Assembly: GCA_964399165.1 (NCBI GenBank)
Contig: CAYNPO010000028.1
Location: forward strand, 1 to 32,582
Source: UBA6144 sp964399165
Lineage (GTDB): Bacteria > Bdellovibrionota > Bacteriovoracia > Bacteriovoracales > Bacteriovoracaceae
DNA length: 32,582 nucleotides
Reading direction: 5' to 3'
Part shown: in pieces, positions 16,560 to 24,091 of the stretch
Numbering within the stretch: position 1 is the stretch's first letter
How the letters are laid out: every line of letters begins with the position of its first letter
The notes under the pieces: generated by a model
What the model was told of the DNA's origin: nothing
Database searches by the model: none
Seen by the model: only the letters and a program-made list of their open reading frames with translations
Made by a program: the position numbers and the translations under genes

Positions 16560-17279
16560 GTGCAGACCACCGTGTACCAGGATGCCGCCGAAGTGGCGGA
16601 AAACGTGGCAAAGGAGCTGCACTCTCGGCTGCGGGCGGGGGGGCGCTTCGGCTTCCCCACCGGCCGGACCATGGACGGTGTGTACGCCGCCCTCGCACGG
16701 CTGAACGCCGTCGACCCCGTGGACCCCGCCCGCATCCACGCCTTCATGGTGGACGAGTACCTTGGCCTTCCGCCGGGCTCCCCCCATTCCTATGTGCACT
16801 ATCTTACCGAACGCGTGTTCAAGCCATTGAGGTTGAAGCCATCGCATGTGCACGTACCCGCGCTGGAGCGACTCTCTCCGCACGACGCCGCCGAGGACTA
16901 CGAGGCCCGCATTCGGGACGGCGGTATCGACCTGCAGCTGCTTGGGCTTGGGCCCAACGGACACATTGGGTTTAATGAGCCGGGCTCCCCCCGGCACAGT
17001 CGGACGCGGGTGGTGGACGTGGCGGAGGCCACCCGCCGGGCCAACGCCGTTTTGTTCGCCCGACCCGAAGACGTGCCGGTCAGGGCGGTGTCCATCGGGG
17101 TCGCCACCATCCTGGACGCGCGCGAGGTGTGGATGGTGGTGACCGGGGCCGCGAAGCGCGAAGTGGTGGCGGAACTCCTGCGCCGGGCACCTGGCGAGGA
17201 TTTCCCTGCGAGCTTTCTCAAAGAGCATCCGCGCTTTCGCCTGTTCAGGGACCGCGCCTCAGGCGAAGAAATCGCTTAG
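16560..17279 (+). CDS. nagB: glucosamine-6-phosphate deaminase (NagB-like)
   Basis: Converts glucosamine-6-phosphate to fructose-6-phosphate and ammonia in the cytoplasm. The 239-aa protein has FPTGRTMDGVYAAL for sugar-phosphate binding, FMVDEYLGLP (Asp65, the general-base position) and GLGPNGHIGFNEPGS (His135, Glu140). These are NagB signatures rather than those of 6-phosphogluconolactonase. Asn133 replaces the Asp found in E. coli, as in many Gram-positive-type NagBs. It is slightly short at the C-terminus compared with E. coli NagB (266 aa). The start is GTG at 16560, with AGGGG 4 bp upstream. It converges on a PIG-L deacetylase gene, overlapping it by 21 bp; the two could belong to one amino-sugar pathway. 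Confidence 0.9.
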   Translation: MQTTVYQDAAEVAENVAKELHSRLRAGGRFGFPTGRTMDGVYAALARLNAVDPVDPARIHAFMVDEYLGLPPGSPHSYVHYLTERVFKPLRLKPSHVHVPALERLSPHDAAEDYEARIRDGGIDLQLLGLGPNGHIGFNEPGSPRHSRTRVVDVAEATRRANAVLFARPEDVPVRAVSIGVATILDAREVWMVVTGAAKREVVAELLRRAPGEDFPASFLKEHPRFRLFRDRASGEEIA

Positions 17280-18050
17280 ATCGTCCTGCGCCGCCTGGAA
17301 GGGCGTGACCGCGGGCTTGCGGCGAACGGGTTTGCCTTTCTCCCATCGCTCCAACCGGTAGAGCTGCCCGTAAACGAAGGGCGCCGCGGGCGCACCTTTA
17401 CCTCCCAGCCATTCACTCCCGCGGCGGACGTTGTCCATCATCCAGCCGGGCAGTCGCAGGTGGTAAGGGTTGCGCGCGACTTCCCCCGCGTGGCAAGCGA
17501 GGGCGCGCAGTTGTTTGGTGAGGATTTCCGGGGTCACTTCCACCAGCGCGTTAGGATGAGGTTGGGGGGCCCAGTACTCGGCCCAGGCCACGGTGGTGTC
17601 GATGCCGGAGCGCTTGAGCGCGGCACGCACGAGCTTGGCGGTTCGCACATGGGTGGGATGGCGGTCCCCCGGATGGGGAGCCAGCACGACGGCGGGGCGC
17701 TGACGCATGAAGAAAGTCACCAGGGCGCGCTCCTTGGCGCTCCAGTCTTCGGGCAGCGCCACACCCTTCCACTTGAGGAGCTTCAGCGCGCGGGCGAGCT
17801 CTTTCTTTCTGGCCACGCGGCGTTTGGGATCACTCCCCAAGGTCACGGCCACATTGGTCACGGGACAATGGTTTTCCACGGACAACCGAATGGCCAGCGC
17901 GCCAGATATCGCCTCGTCGTCAGGATGAGGGGACATCACCGCCACCAAGTGCCGGGGCAAGTAGCGCTTCACCCCCCTGAGAGGAGGCGGAAAAGCGAAA
18001 GCCCGTTCAAGGGAGCGGAGGGCTTTTTCGAAAGCGGGGAGGGAGGGCAC
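17259..18050 (-). CDS. PIG-L/LmbE-family N-acetylglucosaminyl deacetylase
   Basis: A 263-aa zinc-dependent deacetylase of GlcNAc-type substrates. The signature MSPHPDDEAISG (39-50) supplies zinc ligands His42 and Asp45; LAPHPGDRHPTH supplies the third ligand, His134. The apparent start is GTG at 18050 without a clear Shine-Dalgarno. Directly upstream, in the same frame and separated by one TGA codon, is a signal-peptide-like stretch (18054-18122), so the intact ancestral protein may have been exported. Family members act on diacetylchitobiose, GlcNAc-PI, mycothiol precursors and others; the NagB neighbour points to amino-sugar use (inference). Its tail overlaps nagB by 21 bp on the opposite strand. 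Confidence 0.88.
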   Translation of the reverse strand: MPSLPAFEKALRSLERAFAFPPPLRGVKRYLPRHLVAVMSPHPDDEAISGALAIRLSVENHCPVTNVAVTLGSDPKRRVARKKELARALKLLKWKGVALPEDWSAKERALVTFFMRQRPAVVLAPHPGDRHPTHVRTAKLVRAALKRSGIDTTVAWAEYWAPQPHPNALVEVTPEILTKQLRALACHAGEVARNPYHLRLPGWMMDNVRRGSEWLGGKGAPAAPFVYGQLYRLERWEKGKPVRRKPAVTPFQAAQDDLSDFFA

Positions 18051-18053
18051 GGC

Positions 18054-18122
18054 TCAGGCGGTGGTGGCGAGGGAAGTGAGGACAAAGCAAAACGCGATCA
18101 GGAGCAAAAAGGATTTGATCAT
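18054..18122 (-). CDS. 22-codon signal-peptide-like micro-ORF in frame with the deacetylase
   Basis: ATG at 18122 and TGA at 18056-18054. The 22-residue product starts MIKSFLLLIAFCF and ends SLATTA: a basic N-end, hydrophobic core and an A-x-A-like end, exactly the form of a signal peptide. After the TGA, one codon (GCC) and then the GTG of the deacetylase follow in the same reading frame. It may be a real tiny membrane peptide, a leader peptide coupled to the deacetylase, or the signal peptide of the deacetylase cut off by a nonsense mutation, sequencing error or recoded TGA. Upstream initiation signals are weak (GGACGG). Confidence 0.35.
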   Translation of the reverse strand: MIKSFLLLIAFCFVLTSLATTA

Positions 18123-18191
18123 GGGACCGTCCGCCGGGATGTTTTTCCCCACGTTACTCCAGGGCCCAGAATCTTGTCGAGGGGTGCGACC

Positions 18192-19565
18192 TCACTGGCG
18201 TTGATAGTCGTCCACCAGACGCACGATGTCGTCTTCCCCCAGATACTCGCCGACCTGTGCCTCGATGAGCACCAGCTCGCTTTCCTCGCGATTTTCCAGG
18301 CGGTGGACCTCGCCGATGGGGATGTAGGTGGACTGGTTGCGCTCCAGCGGGAAGGTCTTTTCCCCCACCGTCACCCAGGCACGGCCGTCCACCACCACCC
18401 AGTGCTCGCTCCGGCGCGCGTGCTTTTGCAGGGAGAGGCGGGCCCCGGGTTTGACCACGATGCGCTTTACTTTAAAGTTCGGCGCGTCCTCCAGGATGGT
18501 GTAGGAGCCCCACGGCCGGTGGGCGGTGGTGTGCACATGGGTCAGGGGGGAGTCGTCTTTTTTCAAGTCCGCGACCACGTCCTTCACTTTCTGCGAAGAC
18601 CCGCGACGTGTGACCAGCAAGGCGTCCGGCGTGTCGATGACCATGAGGTCTTCCACGTCCACCAGGGCCACGGTGCGCTTCCCCGAGACCACGAGGTTGC
18701 GGTTGGCGCTGAAGCAGCGGGTGCCCTCGTCGATGGCGTTGCCGGAGGCGTCCTTGGGAAGCGCCTCGTAGAGGGCGTCGAAAGAGCCAAGGTCATTCCA
18801 ACCCAGGTCGCAGGGAACGACCTTGATGCCGCCGCTCTTCTCCATGACGGCGTAGTCGATGGAATCCGAGGGAATCGCGCGCATTCGTTCGGGGGCGATG
18901 CGGATGGGCCCCTCCACGGGGGGCGTCCCCAGGGCCTCTCGGCTCTTGGCGTGGATGTCGGGGGCGTGGGTCTCCAGTGCCGACAGGTACGCGCCAGCGG
19001 CGAAACAAAACATCCCCGAGTTCCATAGGTGCTTTCCACCCTTGAGGTAGGATTCGGCGGTGGCGGCGTCAGGTTTTTCCCGGAAACTCCTCACGTCCTC
19101 ACCCTCAGCTTCGATGTAGCCGAAGCCCGTTTCCGCGTGCAGCGGTTTGATGCCGAAGGTGACGAGTTTCCCATCGCCCGCGAGCTGGTGGGCGCGTCCC
19201 ACAGCGCGCCCGTAGGCCTTCAGATCCTTGATCAGGTGGTCCGAGGGAACCACCAGCAGGACATCCTTAGGATCGGCCAACATCGCCGCCAGCGCGATGG
19301 CGGGGGCAGTGTTTCGGCCCTCGGGCTCGAGCACGAAGCGCGTCCGGTTGGGCAGGCCCAGTTCCTGCCATTGGTCCTGGGCCATGAAGTACTGCTCAGT
19401 CCCCACGACGATGATGAACTCTTCACTGTGGAGGGCGTTGCGCAGGAGCGTACGCTGGAACAGGGAGTGGCCCTGGAAGAGTGGGTAAAACTGTTTCGGG
19501 AAGAGGGCGCGGGAAAGGGGCCAGAGACGTGTTCCTGACCCACCGCACAGGATTACGGTTTTCAT
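18192..19565 (-). CDS. manC: mannose-1-phosphate guanylyltransferase / mannose-6-phosphate isomerase
   Basis: A 457-aa bifunctional type II phosphomannose isomerase/GDP-mannose pyrophosphorylase (ManC/AlgA/XanB type), supplying GDP-mannose for surface polysaccharide. The N-terminal nucleotidyltransferase has ILCGGSGTRLWPLSR (5-19) and PKQF, with VVPSDHLI further on. The C-terminal cupin-type isomerase domain (~345-457) has RPWGSYTILEDAPNFKVKRI, then SLQKHARRSEHW and IPIGEVHRLEN with the metal-site His, Glu and His. The length matches the family. It lies 31 bp downstream of mgtE on the same strand. No strong Shine-Dalgarno is seen. Other polysaccharide genes are not in the window. Confidence 0.94.
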   Translation of the reverse strand: MKTVILCGGSGTRLWPLSRALFPKQFYPLFQGHSLFQRTLLRNALHSEEFIIVVGTEQYFMAQDQWQELGLPNRTRFVLEPEGRNTAPAIALAAMLADPKDVLLVVPSDHLIKDLKAYGRAVGRAHQLAGDGKLVTFGIKPLHAETGFGYIEAEGEDVRSFREKPDAATAESYLKGGKHLWNSGMFCFAAGAYLSALETHAPDIHAKSREALGTPPVEGPIRIAPERMRAIPSDSIDYAVMEKSGGIKVVPCDLGWNDLGSFDALYEALPKDASGNAIDEGTRCFSANRNLVVSGKRTVALVDVEDLMVIDTPDALLVTRRGSSQKVKDVVADLKKDDSPLTHVHTTAHRPWGSYTILEDAPNFKVKRIVVKPGARLSLQKHARRSEHWVVVDGRAWVTVGEKTFPLERNQSTYIPIGEVHRLENREESELVLIEAQVGEYLGEDDIVRLVDDYQRQ

Positions 19566-19596
19566 CGGGACAGCATAACCTGTGTGGTGGACGGCC

Positions 19597-20997
19597 TCAA
19601 GCGATGCCCAGCATCCAGCTCGCGATGGAGAAATAAATGAGCAGTCCGGTGATATCCACCAAAGTGGTGATGGCGGGACTGGCCACCACCGCCGGGTCCC
19701 CCTTCAGACGGTGAACCAGCAGGGGGAGTCCCGCGCCCATCATGGCGGAGGTGATGACTTGGATGGCGATGGCCACGGAGATGGTGAGGCCCACGTGCTC
19801 GAGGGTAAAACTCTCGGGCAAGAGGTTGTTGAAACTGAGGAAGACGATCTTGAAGTAAGTCAGGGCGGCTACACAAAGTGAAAGCATGAAGGAGATTCGC
19901 AGTTCCTTGGAGACCACGCGTAACCACTCCTCCTCGGAAATCTGGCCCAGCGAGAGGCCGCGGATCACCACGGCCGCGGCTTGGGTACCGGTGTTGCCGC
20001 CCGTCGCCGCCATCATGGGCATGTACATGGCCAAGATGATGAACTGGTCCAGAATGGAGCTGTACTGGTTGATGATCATGCCCGAGACGATGCCCACCGC
20101 CGCCAAGCTCACCAACCAGATCACGCGTTTCCTGAAATGGCGCACGCTGGAGGTCTGGAGGTAGTCCTCACCGTCCTCGGACGGCATAACGCCGGCGATT
20201 TTCTCTAGGTCTTCGGACTGTTCGGCGCGGATGACCTCGATGGCGTCGGCCTGGTCCACGACGCCCACCAGCTGCCCCAGCGAGTTGAGCACCGGCAACG
20301 TGGCCAGGTCGTATTTCTCGACTTTCTGGGCCACGGATTCGCGGTCCTCGCCCACTTCCGCGTGGACGAAGAAGTCGTTCATCATCTCGCTGACTCGGTC
20401 TCCTGGCTGGGCCAGCACCAGGTCCTTCAGGGTCACGAAGCCTTGCATGACCATGGATTCATCCACTACGTAGATGTAGGTGATGTGGTCCTTGGAAGGG
20501 GCGTCCTTCCTGACTTTGGCCATGGCCTCTTCGGCCACCATGTCCACGAACACGGTGGCGAAGTCGGTGTTCATGATCCCGCCGGCGGTCTCGGGGGGAT
20601 AGGCAGACAGGATGATGACGTCCTCGCGGACCTTGCGCTCGAGGAAGGGCAGGAAGCTGATCTGCTCTTCTTTCTCGAGGGCCTGGTAAAGGTCGGCGCG
20701 CACGTCTGAGAACATCTTGGCGAAAATGGCCGCCATTTTCCGTCGGTCTAGGGCGCGGAAGAGGCGCAAGCGGAGATCGGGGGGGAAATCGGAAACGATC
20801 CGCCCCTGGTCTTCCAGTTCCAGCTCGGCCAGGTGGGCGGTGATCTCTTCCATGGGCTTTTCTTCAAGGAATTCCACCACATCGTGTGTGGGGAGTTCCT
20901 CGAACATCTCGACCAGCTCCTCGGTTTGCCCGCGCTGATCCAGGTGCTCCAGGATTTCCTGATTGTCCCCCTCGGGAGTTTTGTCTTCCGTGGCCAC
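19597..20997 (-). CDS. mgtE: magnesium transporter MgtE
   Basis: A 466-aa inner-membrane Mg2+ channel. The order is the usual one: an acidic N-domain (~1-130), paired CBS domains (~135-265, opened by the family signature PPETAGGIMN at 134-143), a plug helix, then five transmembrane helices (~290-466). The pore region carries MMAATGGNTGTQ (328-339), and VASPAITTLVDITG lies near the end. In the family, Mg2+ binding to the acidic cytosolic domains closes the channel. The start is GTG at 20997. It shares an upstream 126-bp spacer with the divergent receiver-repeat operon and may be co-transcribed with manC. Confidence 0.95.
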   Translation of the reverse strand: MATEDKTPEGDNQEILEHLDQRGQTEELVEMFEELPTHDVVEFLEEKPMEEITAHLAELELEDQGRIVSDFPPDLRLRLFRALDRRKMAAIFAKMFSDVRADLYQALEKEEQISFLPFLERKVREDVIILSAYPPETAGGIMNTDFATVFVDMVAEEAMAKVRKDAPSKDHITYIYVVDESMVMQGFVTLKDLVLAQPGDRVSEMMNDFFVHAEVGEDRESVAQKVEKYDLATLPVLNSLGQLVGVVDQADAIEVIRAEQSEDLEKIAGVMPSEDGEDYLQTSSVRHFRKRVIWLVSLAAVGIVSGMIINQYSSILDQFIILAMYMPMMAATGGNTGTQAAAVVIRGLSLGQISEEEWLRVVSKELRISFMLSLCVAALTYFKIVFLSFNNLLPESFTLEHVGLTISVAIAIQVITSAMMGAGLPLLVHRLKGDPAVVASPAITTLVDITGLLIYFSIASWMLGIA

Positions 20998-21123
20998 TTC
21001 CGTCCGCCTTTGAGCCCCCAGGATAACCGCCCGCCGGCGTCGTGCAAACGGGGGGCGGGAAATTTTTAAGTATGGCCTAACCGTTTCCGAAAAGGGGGGG
21101 ACGCGCGGACACTAGTGGGGAGC

Positions 21124-23364
21124 ATGGACCAGTCGATCTTCTTCGTTAAATTCCTATTCCGGGAAAACTGGGCGCCCCTTGAGGAGGTGCTCGGGCAGGT
21201 CAAAGGTGACTACGGCCCCCTACATGAGGTGTCCGGGGAAGGTGAGCTCACGGGACTCCTCGCCGAGGGCGTCCCTTGCATGGTCATCGCCTCCATCCGC
21301 AACAAGGAAGACCTGGCCGTGGTGCTGGGCTACCTGAAGGCCAACCGTAAATTCCTCAAGGACGCGGCCATCAAGTTCGCCGCGGTGAACTTCCTTAACA
21401 ACCGCCAGGTGGAAGCCGCCCTGATGAAGATCGGCTGCCAAGAGGTGCTCGACCCTAACCTCAAGGGCAAGCCCCTCAAGTTCAAGTTGGACTTCTGGAA
21501 GAAGGCGCTGAAAGGCGCCCAGGCCAAGGCCAACGCCGGCAACACCACCGTCAAGGAGAAGGAAGCCTCCAAGGCCGCCGCCGCCCAGGAGGCGAAGAAC
21601 GACGCCCCGGTGTGGGACGCGCCCCTCGAGGTGGAAGACGACATGTGGCTCGCCAAACCCGGCGAGGCCAAGCGGGTCCTGGGCAAGTGGCTCATCAAGT
21701 TCATGGGCCCTTCGCCCTTCGTCGCCCAATGGGCGGACGTCCCGGGGCAGAAAGGGCTGTGGAAGTTCGTCTTCAAGGAAGGCCTGCGCGGGGAGTTCCA
21801 CACGGGTGGCGGGGACTGGTACTACCAGGGCGAGCAGCGCCCGGAGTTCGTCTGGAAGGAAAACCTGTGGATGGTCAGCGGCCGCCAGTTCCAGCTGTAC
21901 CACCGTGAGGGCGCGGGGGAAACGCAGCCGCGCTTCCGCGCGGGGGCAGACGGTCTGCACATCGCCCGCAACTCCGTCTACGCCCAGACCCGCGAGCCCC
22001 AGATCTGCGAGACCTTCGACCAGGAAGTTATGGTCAAGAAGGGGCTCACCGCCCCCGGCGAAGCCCACAAAGTCGAGAACGACCAGGACCAAGGCGGGCA
22101 CCTTTCCGGCCAGACCGAGGGCGAAGCCGCCCTCGGAGGGCCCCTCAAAGGCAAGTCCTCCACCGACCAACTCAACGGCGGCCCGCTCAAAGGCAAGACC
22201 GAAGGCACCGACCGCGTTGCGGATGGTTCCTTGGAAGGGAAGTATGCGACGGCGAAGCCGGCTGACGGAACCCTGGCGGGCGAGTACGCCGCCGAGAAGC
22301 CCGCCAGCGGCGCCATGGAAGGGAAGTACGCCGCGGAAAAACCCGCGGACGGCACCTTGGCCGGCAACCTCGGCACGGACGCCCTCGAGAATGAATCGGG
22401 CGAAGCCGGCAGCGAAAACGTGGGCCCCACCAAGTACAAGGGCAAGCTCAAATACAGCAACGAGACCCGCGAGACCCACTACGGCGGGAAATCCGAGACG
22501 GACGACCTGGGGCCAGGGCACTACGGCGAGGAAGCCAACGCGAAACGGGCCACGGACGACCTGGGACCGGGCCACTACGGTGGCAAGGACAAGCCCGGGG
22601 CTGGCGCGAAAGGCGCCCACGACGCCCCCGCCGCGGACCGCCCACCGGAAGGGAAGATGGACGGTGACATCGCCACGGACGACTTGGGGCCCGGTCACTA
22701 CGGTGGCAAGGACAAGCCCGGGGCTGGCGCGAAAGGCGCCCATGACGCCCCCGCCGCGGACCGCCCGCCGGAAGGGAAAATGGAAGGCGTCATCGCCACG
22801 GATGACCTGGGGCCCGGCCACATGGGGGGCAAGCCCAAGGGCGTCCTGCGCTTCCCGGACAAGCTGGGACAAGGGGCTGCGCCGAAGGCGGACGCGCCCA
22901 AGGGGGCTACCCCTATTCTGCGCGAAGCCCCCGAGATCCCCGCCGCCAAGGCTGGCGCCCACCACGTGGACGAGGCGCTGGCCAACCTCAATGACGCCCC
23001 CGACGACGTGGTGGCCGAGTCCGCCCAGCTCACGGCCCTGTTGCGCCGATGGGGCGAGCAGGGCAGCGGCGAGGTGGTGAAGGTGGACGACTACTTCGAC
23101 GGGCAGCTGATCCTGCGCTCGGCAGCCGCGTACGCGCCCGGTGAGCAGGTGGAGGTCTTCATGTCCTTCGAGTACATGAAGCGTGCCAAGAAAACGACGT
23201 TGCGGGCGACGTGCCTCGAATCCGTCTCGGACGGAGAGGGGAGCACCTATTTGACCCTGGAACTGGGCGAGAGCCAAGGCAAGATCTTCGAGGGCTACAT
23301 GCAACTCTTCCGCCTGCGCCAGCAACACATCACGGATTTCATCAAGAAGGCGAGGGGAATATGA
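21124..23364 (+). CDS. 746-aa protein: degenerate receiver-like N-domain, two tandem-repeat zones, PilZ-like C-domain
   Basis: Not a recognised named family. Residues 1-~125 alternate strands and helices (SIFFVKFLF; CMVIASIRNK; IKFAAVNFLN; LDFWKKAL) like a receiver domain but lack the phospho-acceptor pattern. An Ala/Lys linker follows. A Trp-rich domain (~160-300) includes WLIKFMGPSPFVAQW and GGDWYYQGEQRPEFVWKENL. Residues 324-424 hold seven ~14-aa repeats, and ~460-575 hold DDLGPGHYGGK repeats. The last ~120 residues (LTALLRRWGEQGSGEVVKVD; VEVFMSFEYMKRAKKTTLRA) look like a degenerate PilZ-type barrel ending in a helix similar to the next protein. No signal peptide or membrane segment is seen, so it is probably cytoplasmic. 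The ATG at 21124 is preferred over an in-frame GTG at 21115. The stop overlaps the next start by 4 bp (ATGA). Confidence 0.8.
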   Translation: MDQSIFFVKFLFRENWAPLEEVLGQVKGDYGPLHEVSGEGELTGLLAEGVPCMVIASIRNKEDLAVVLGYLKANRKFLKDAAIKFAAVNFLNNRQVEAALMKIGCQEVLDPNLKGKPLKFKLDFWKKALKGAQAKANAGNTTVKEKEASKAAAAQEAKNDAPVWDAPLEVEDDMWLAKPGEAKRVLGKWLIKFMGPSPFVAQWADVPGQKGLWKFVFKEGLRGEFHTGGGDWYYQGEQRPEFVWKENLWMVSGRQFQLYHREGAGETQPRFRAGADGLHIARNSVYAQTREPQICETFDQEVMVKKGLTAPGEAHKVENDQDQGGHLSGQTEGEAALGGPLKGKSSTDQLNGGPLKGKTEGTDRVADGSLEGKYATAKPADGTLAGEYAAEKPASGAMEGKYAAEKPADGTLAGNLGTDALENESGEAGSENVGPTKYKGKLKYSNETRETHYGGKSETDDLGPGHYGEEANAKRATDDLGPGHYGGKDKPGAGAKGAHDAPAADRPPEGKMDGDIATDDLGPGHYGGKDKPGAGAKGAHDAPAADRPPEGKMEGVIATDDLGPGHMGGKPKGVLRFPDKLGQGAAPKADAPKGATPILREAPEIPAAKAGAHHVDEALANLNDAPDDVVAESAQLTALLRRWGEQGSGEVVKVDDYFDGQLILRSAAAYAPGEQVEVFMSFEYMKRAKKTTLRATCLESVSDGEGSTYLTLELGESQGKIFEGYMQLFRLRQQHITDFIKKARGI
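22093..22395 (+). repeat. seven degenerate 14-15-aa repeats inside the large operon protein
   Basis: Repeat units begin at 22093, 22135, 22177, 22222, 22264, 22306 and 22348 (42-45 bp each). The consensus is [DG]G-x-[LM]-x-G-[KE]-x5-KPA or similar, for example GGPLKGKSSTDQLN, DGSLEGKYATAKPA, DGTLAGEYAAEKPA and SGAMEGKYAAEKPA. DNA identity is moderate, so the protein pattern rather than recent duplication seems conserved. Confidence 0.8.
22501..22830 (+). repeat. DDLGPGH repeats with two 123-bp units in tandem
   Basis: The sequence DDLGPGH occurs with first codon at 22501, 22555, 22678 and 22801. The units 22555-22677 and 22678-22800 are nearly identical 41-aa copies (DDLGPGHYGGKDKPGAGAKG, then AHDAPAADRPPEGKM and a variable end before the next TDD). 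High DNA identity points to recent duplication or ongoing copy-number change. Confidence 0.9.
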
Positions 23365-24089
23365 AGTCGAGTTTGGCCGGCTATAACGTGTTGCTGATAG
23401 TGGAACAGCAATCCGCCGCCATCGCGGTCCTGTCCCAGGGGTTCAGCGACGCCGGTGCCAACGTCTTCACCGCCGACGGCGTCGCCGGGGCCAAGGAACT
23501 GCAGGGGCGCTGCGATTTCGATCTCGTCCTGGCCGCCGCCTCATTCCTGGAAGGCGTGGGCGAGGACCTGGTGCTCGACCGCGGGCCAGGGAAGACGGCA
23601 CCCCTGCTGTTCGCCTTCGGTAGCGTGGGGCCCGCGCGGCAGAAACTCTTCAAAGCCCGGGGCGTGCTGAAGATTTTCCCCCCCGGTGCCAGCGCTACCG
23701 CCATGGCCAAAGACATCCTGCCCTACCTCTTCGACCCCAAGGAACACTTCCTGCGGCTCTCCCGAGCGGACGAGGCACGCCAGATCACCCTGCTGTGGCA
23801 GGATGGCGCTGGCCAATCCGGGCTCGAAGTGCATCTGATGCACTTTGACGGCCTCACCGCGCGCCCCGACCGCGTGCCCGAAGGGGAAACCGGCGTGTTG
23901 ACCGTCTCCTTCCCTCGCGAGGACGGCCAGGAGACCCACCGTTTCGCCATGCGCGCCGAGGTCCAGGGGGACGTGTTCCGCTTTCGCGTGATCTATAAGG
24001 AGCGTGAGCGGTGGCAGGGATTCCTGCGGGCGCTCGAGGACCGGCAGAAGGAGATCACCGAGTTCCTCCTGGCGAGTTCGGGGCGGTGA
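23361..24089 (+). CDS. 242-aa degenerate receiver-like protein
   Basis: Residues 1-~120 follow receiver topology (YNVLLIVEQQSAAIAVLSQ; GANVFTADGVAGAKEL; FDLVLAAASFLEG; APLLFAFGSVG; GVLKIFPPGASATAM) but the acidic pocket is EQ instead of DD and the phospho-acceptor Asp position reads Ala (LVLAAAS), so it is unlikely to be phosphorylated. Residues ~150-242 form a beta-rich domain (SGLEVHLMHFDGLTARPDRV; TGVLTVSFPRED; FAMRAEVQGDVFRFRVIY) and a final helix (FLRALEDRQKEITEFLL) that parallels the C-terminus of the preceding protein. The ATG at 23361 overlaps the previous stop by 4 bp. It sits 2 bp before the receiver-TPR gene. No named family recognised. Confidence 0.75.
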   Translation: MKSSLAGYNVLLIVEQQSAAIAVLSQGFSDAGANVFTADGVAGAKELQGRCDFDLVLAAASFLEGVGEDLVLDRGPGKTAPLLFAFGSVGPARQKLFKARGVLKIFPPGASATAMAKDILPYLFDPKEHFLRLSRADEARQITLLWQDGAGQSGLEVHLMHFDGLTARPDRVPEGETGVLTVSFPREDGQETHRFAMRAEVQGDVFRFRVIYKERERWQGFLRALEDRQKEITEFLLASSGR

Positions 24090-24091
24090 GC

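Noticed and set aside
18054..18056. TGA as a selenocysteine codon in the deacetylase
   Set aside because: The TGA sits between a signal peptide and a GTG start, not at a catalytic Cys position, and no SECIS-like hairpin was evident just downstream. Readthrough remains possible but Sec is not supported.
17460..19028. 522-codon plus-strand open frame across the deacetylase and manC genes
   Set aside because: It runs antisense through two well-recognised genes and the spacer between them; composition is that of a shadow frame.
21220..23328. 702-codon open frame antisense to the repeat-bearing gene
   Set aside because: It mirrors a high-GC gene with strong codon bias, has no domain or start signal, and the plus-strand gene is coupled to its neighbours.
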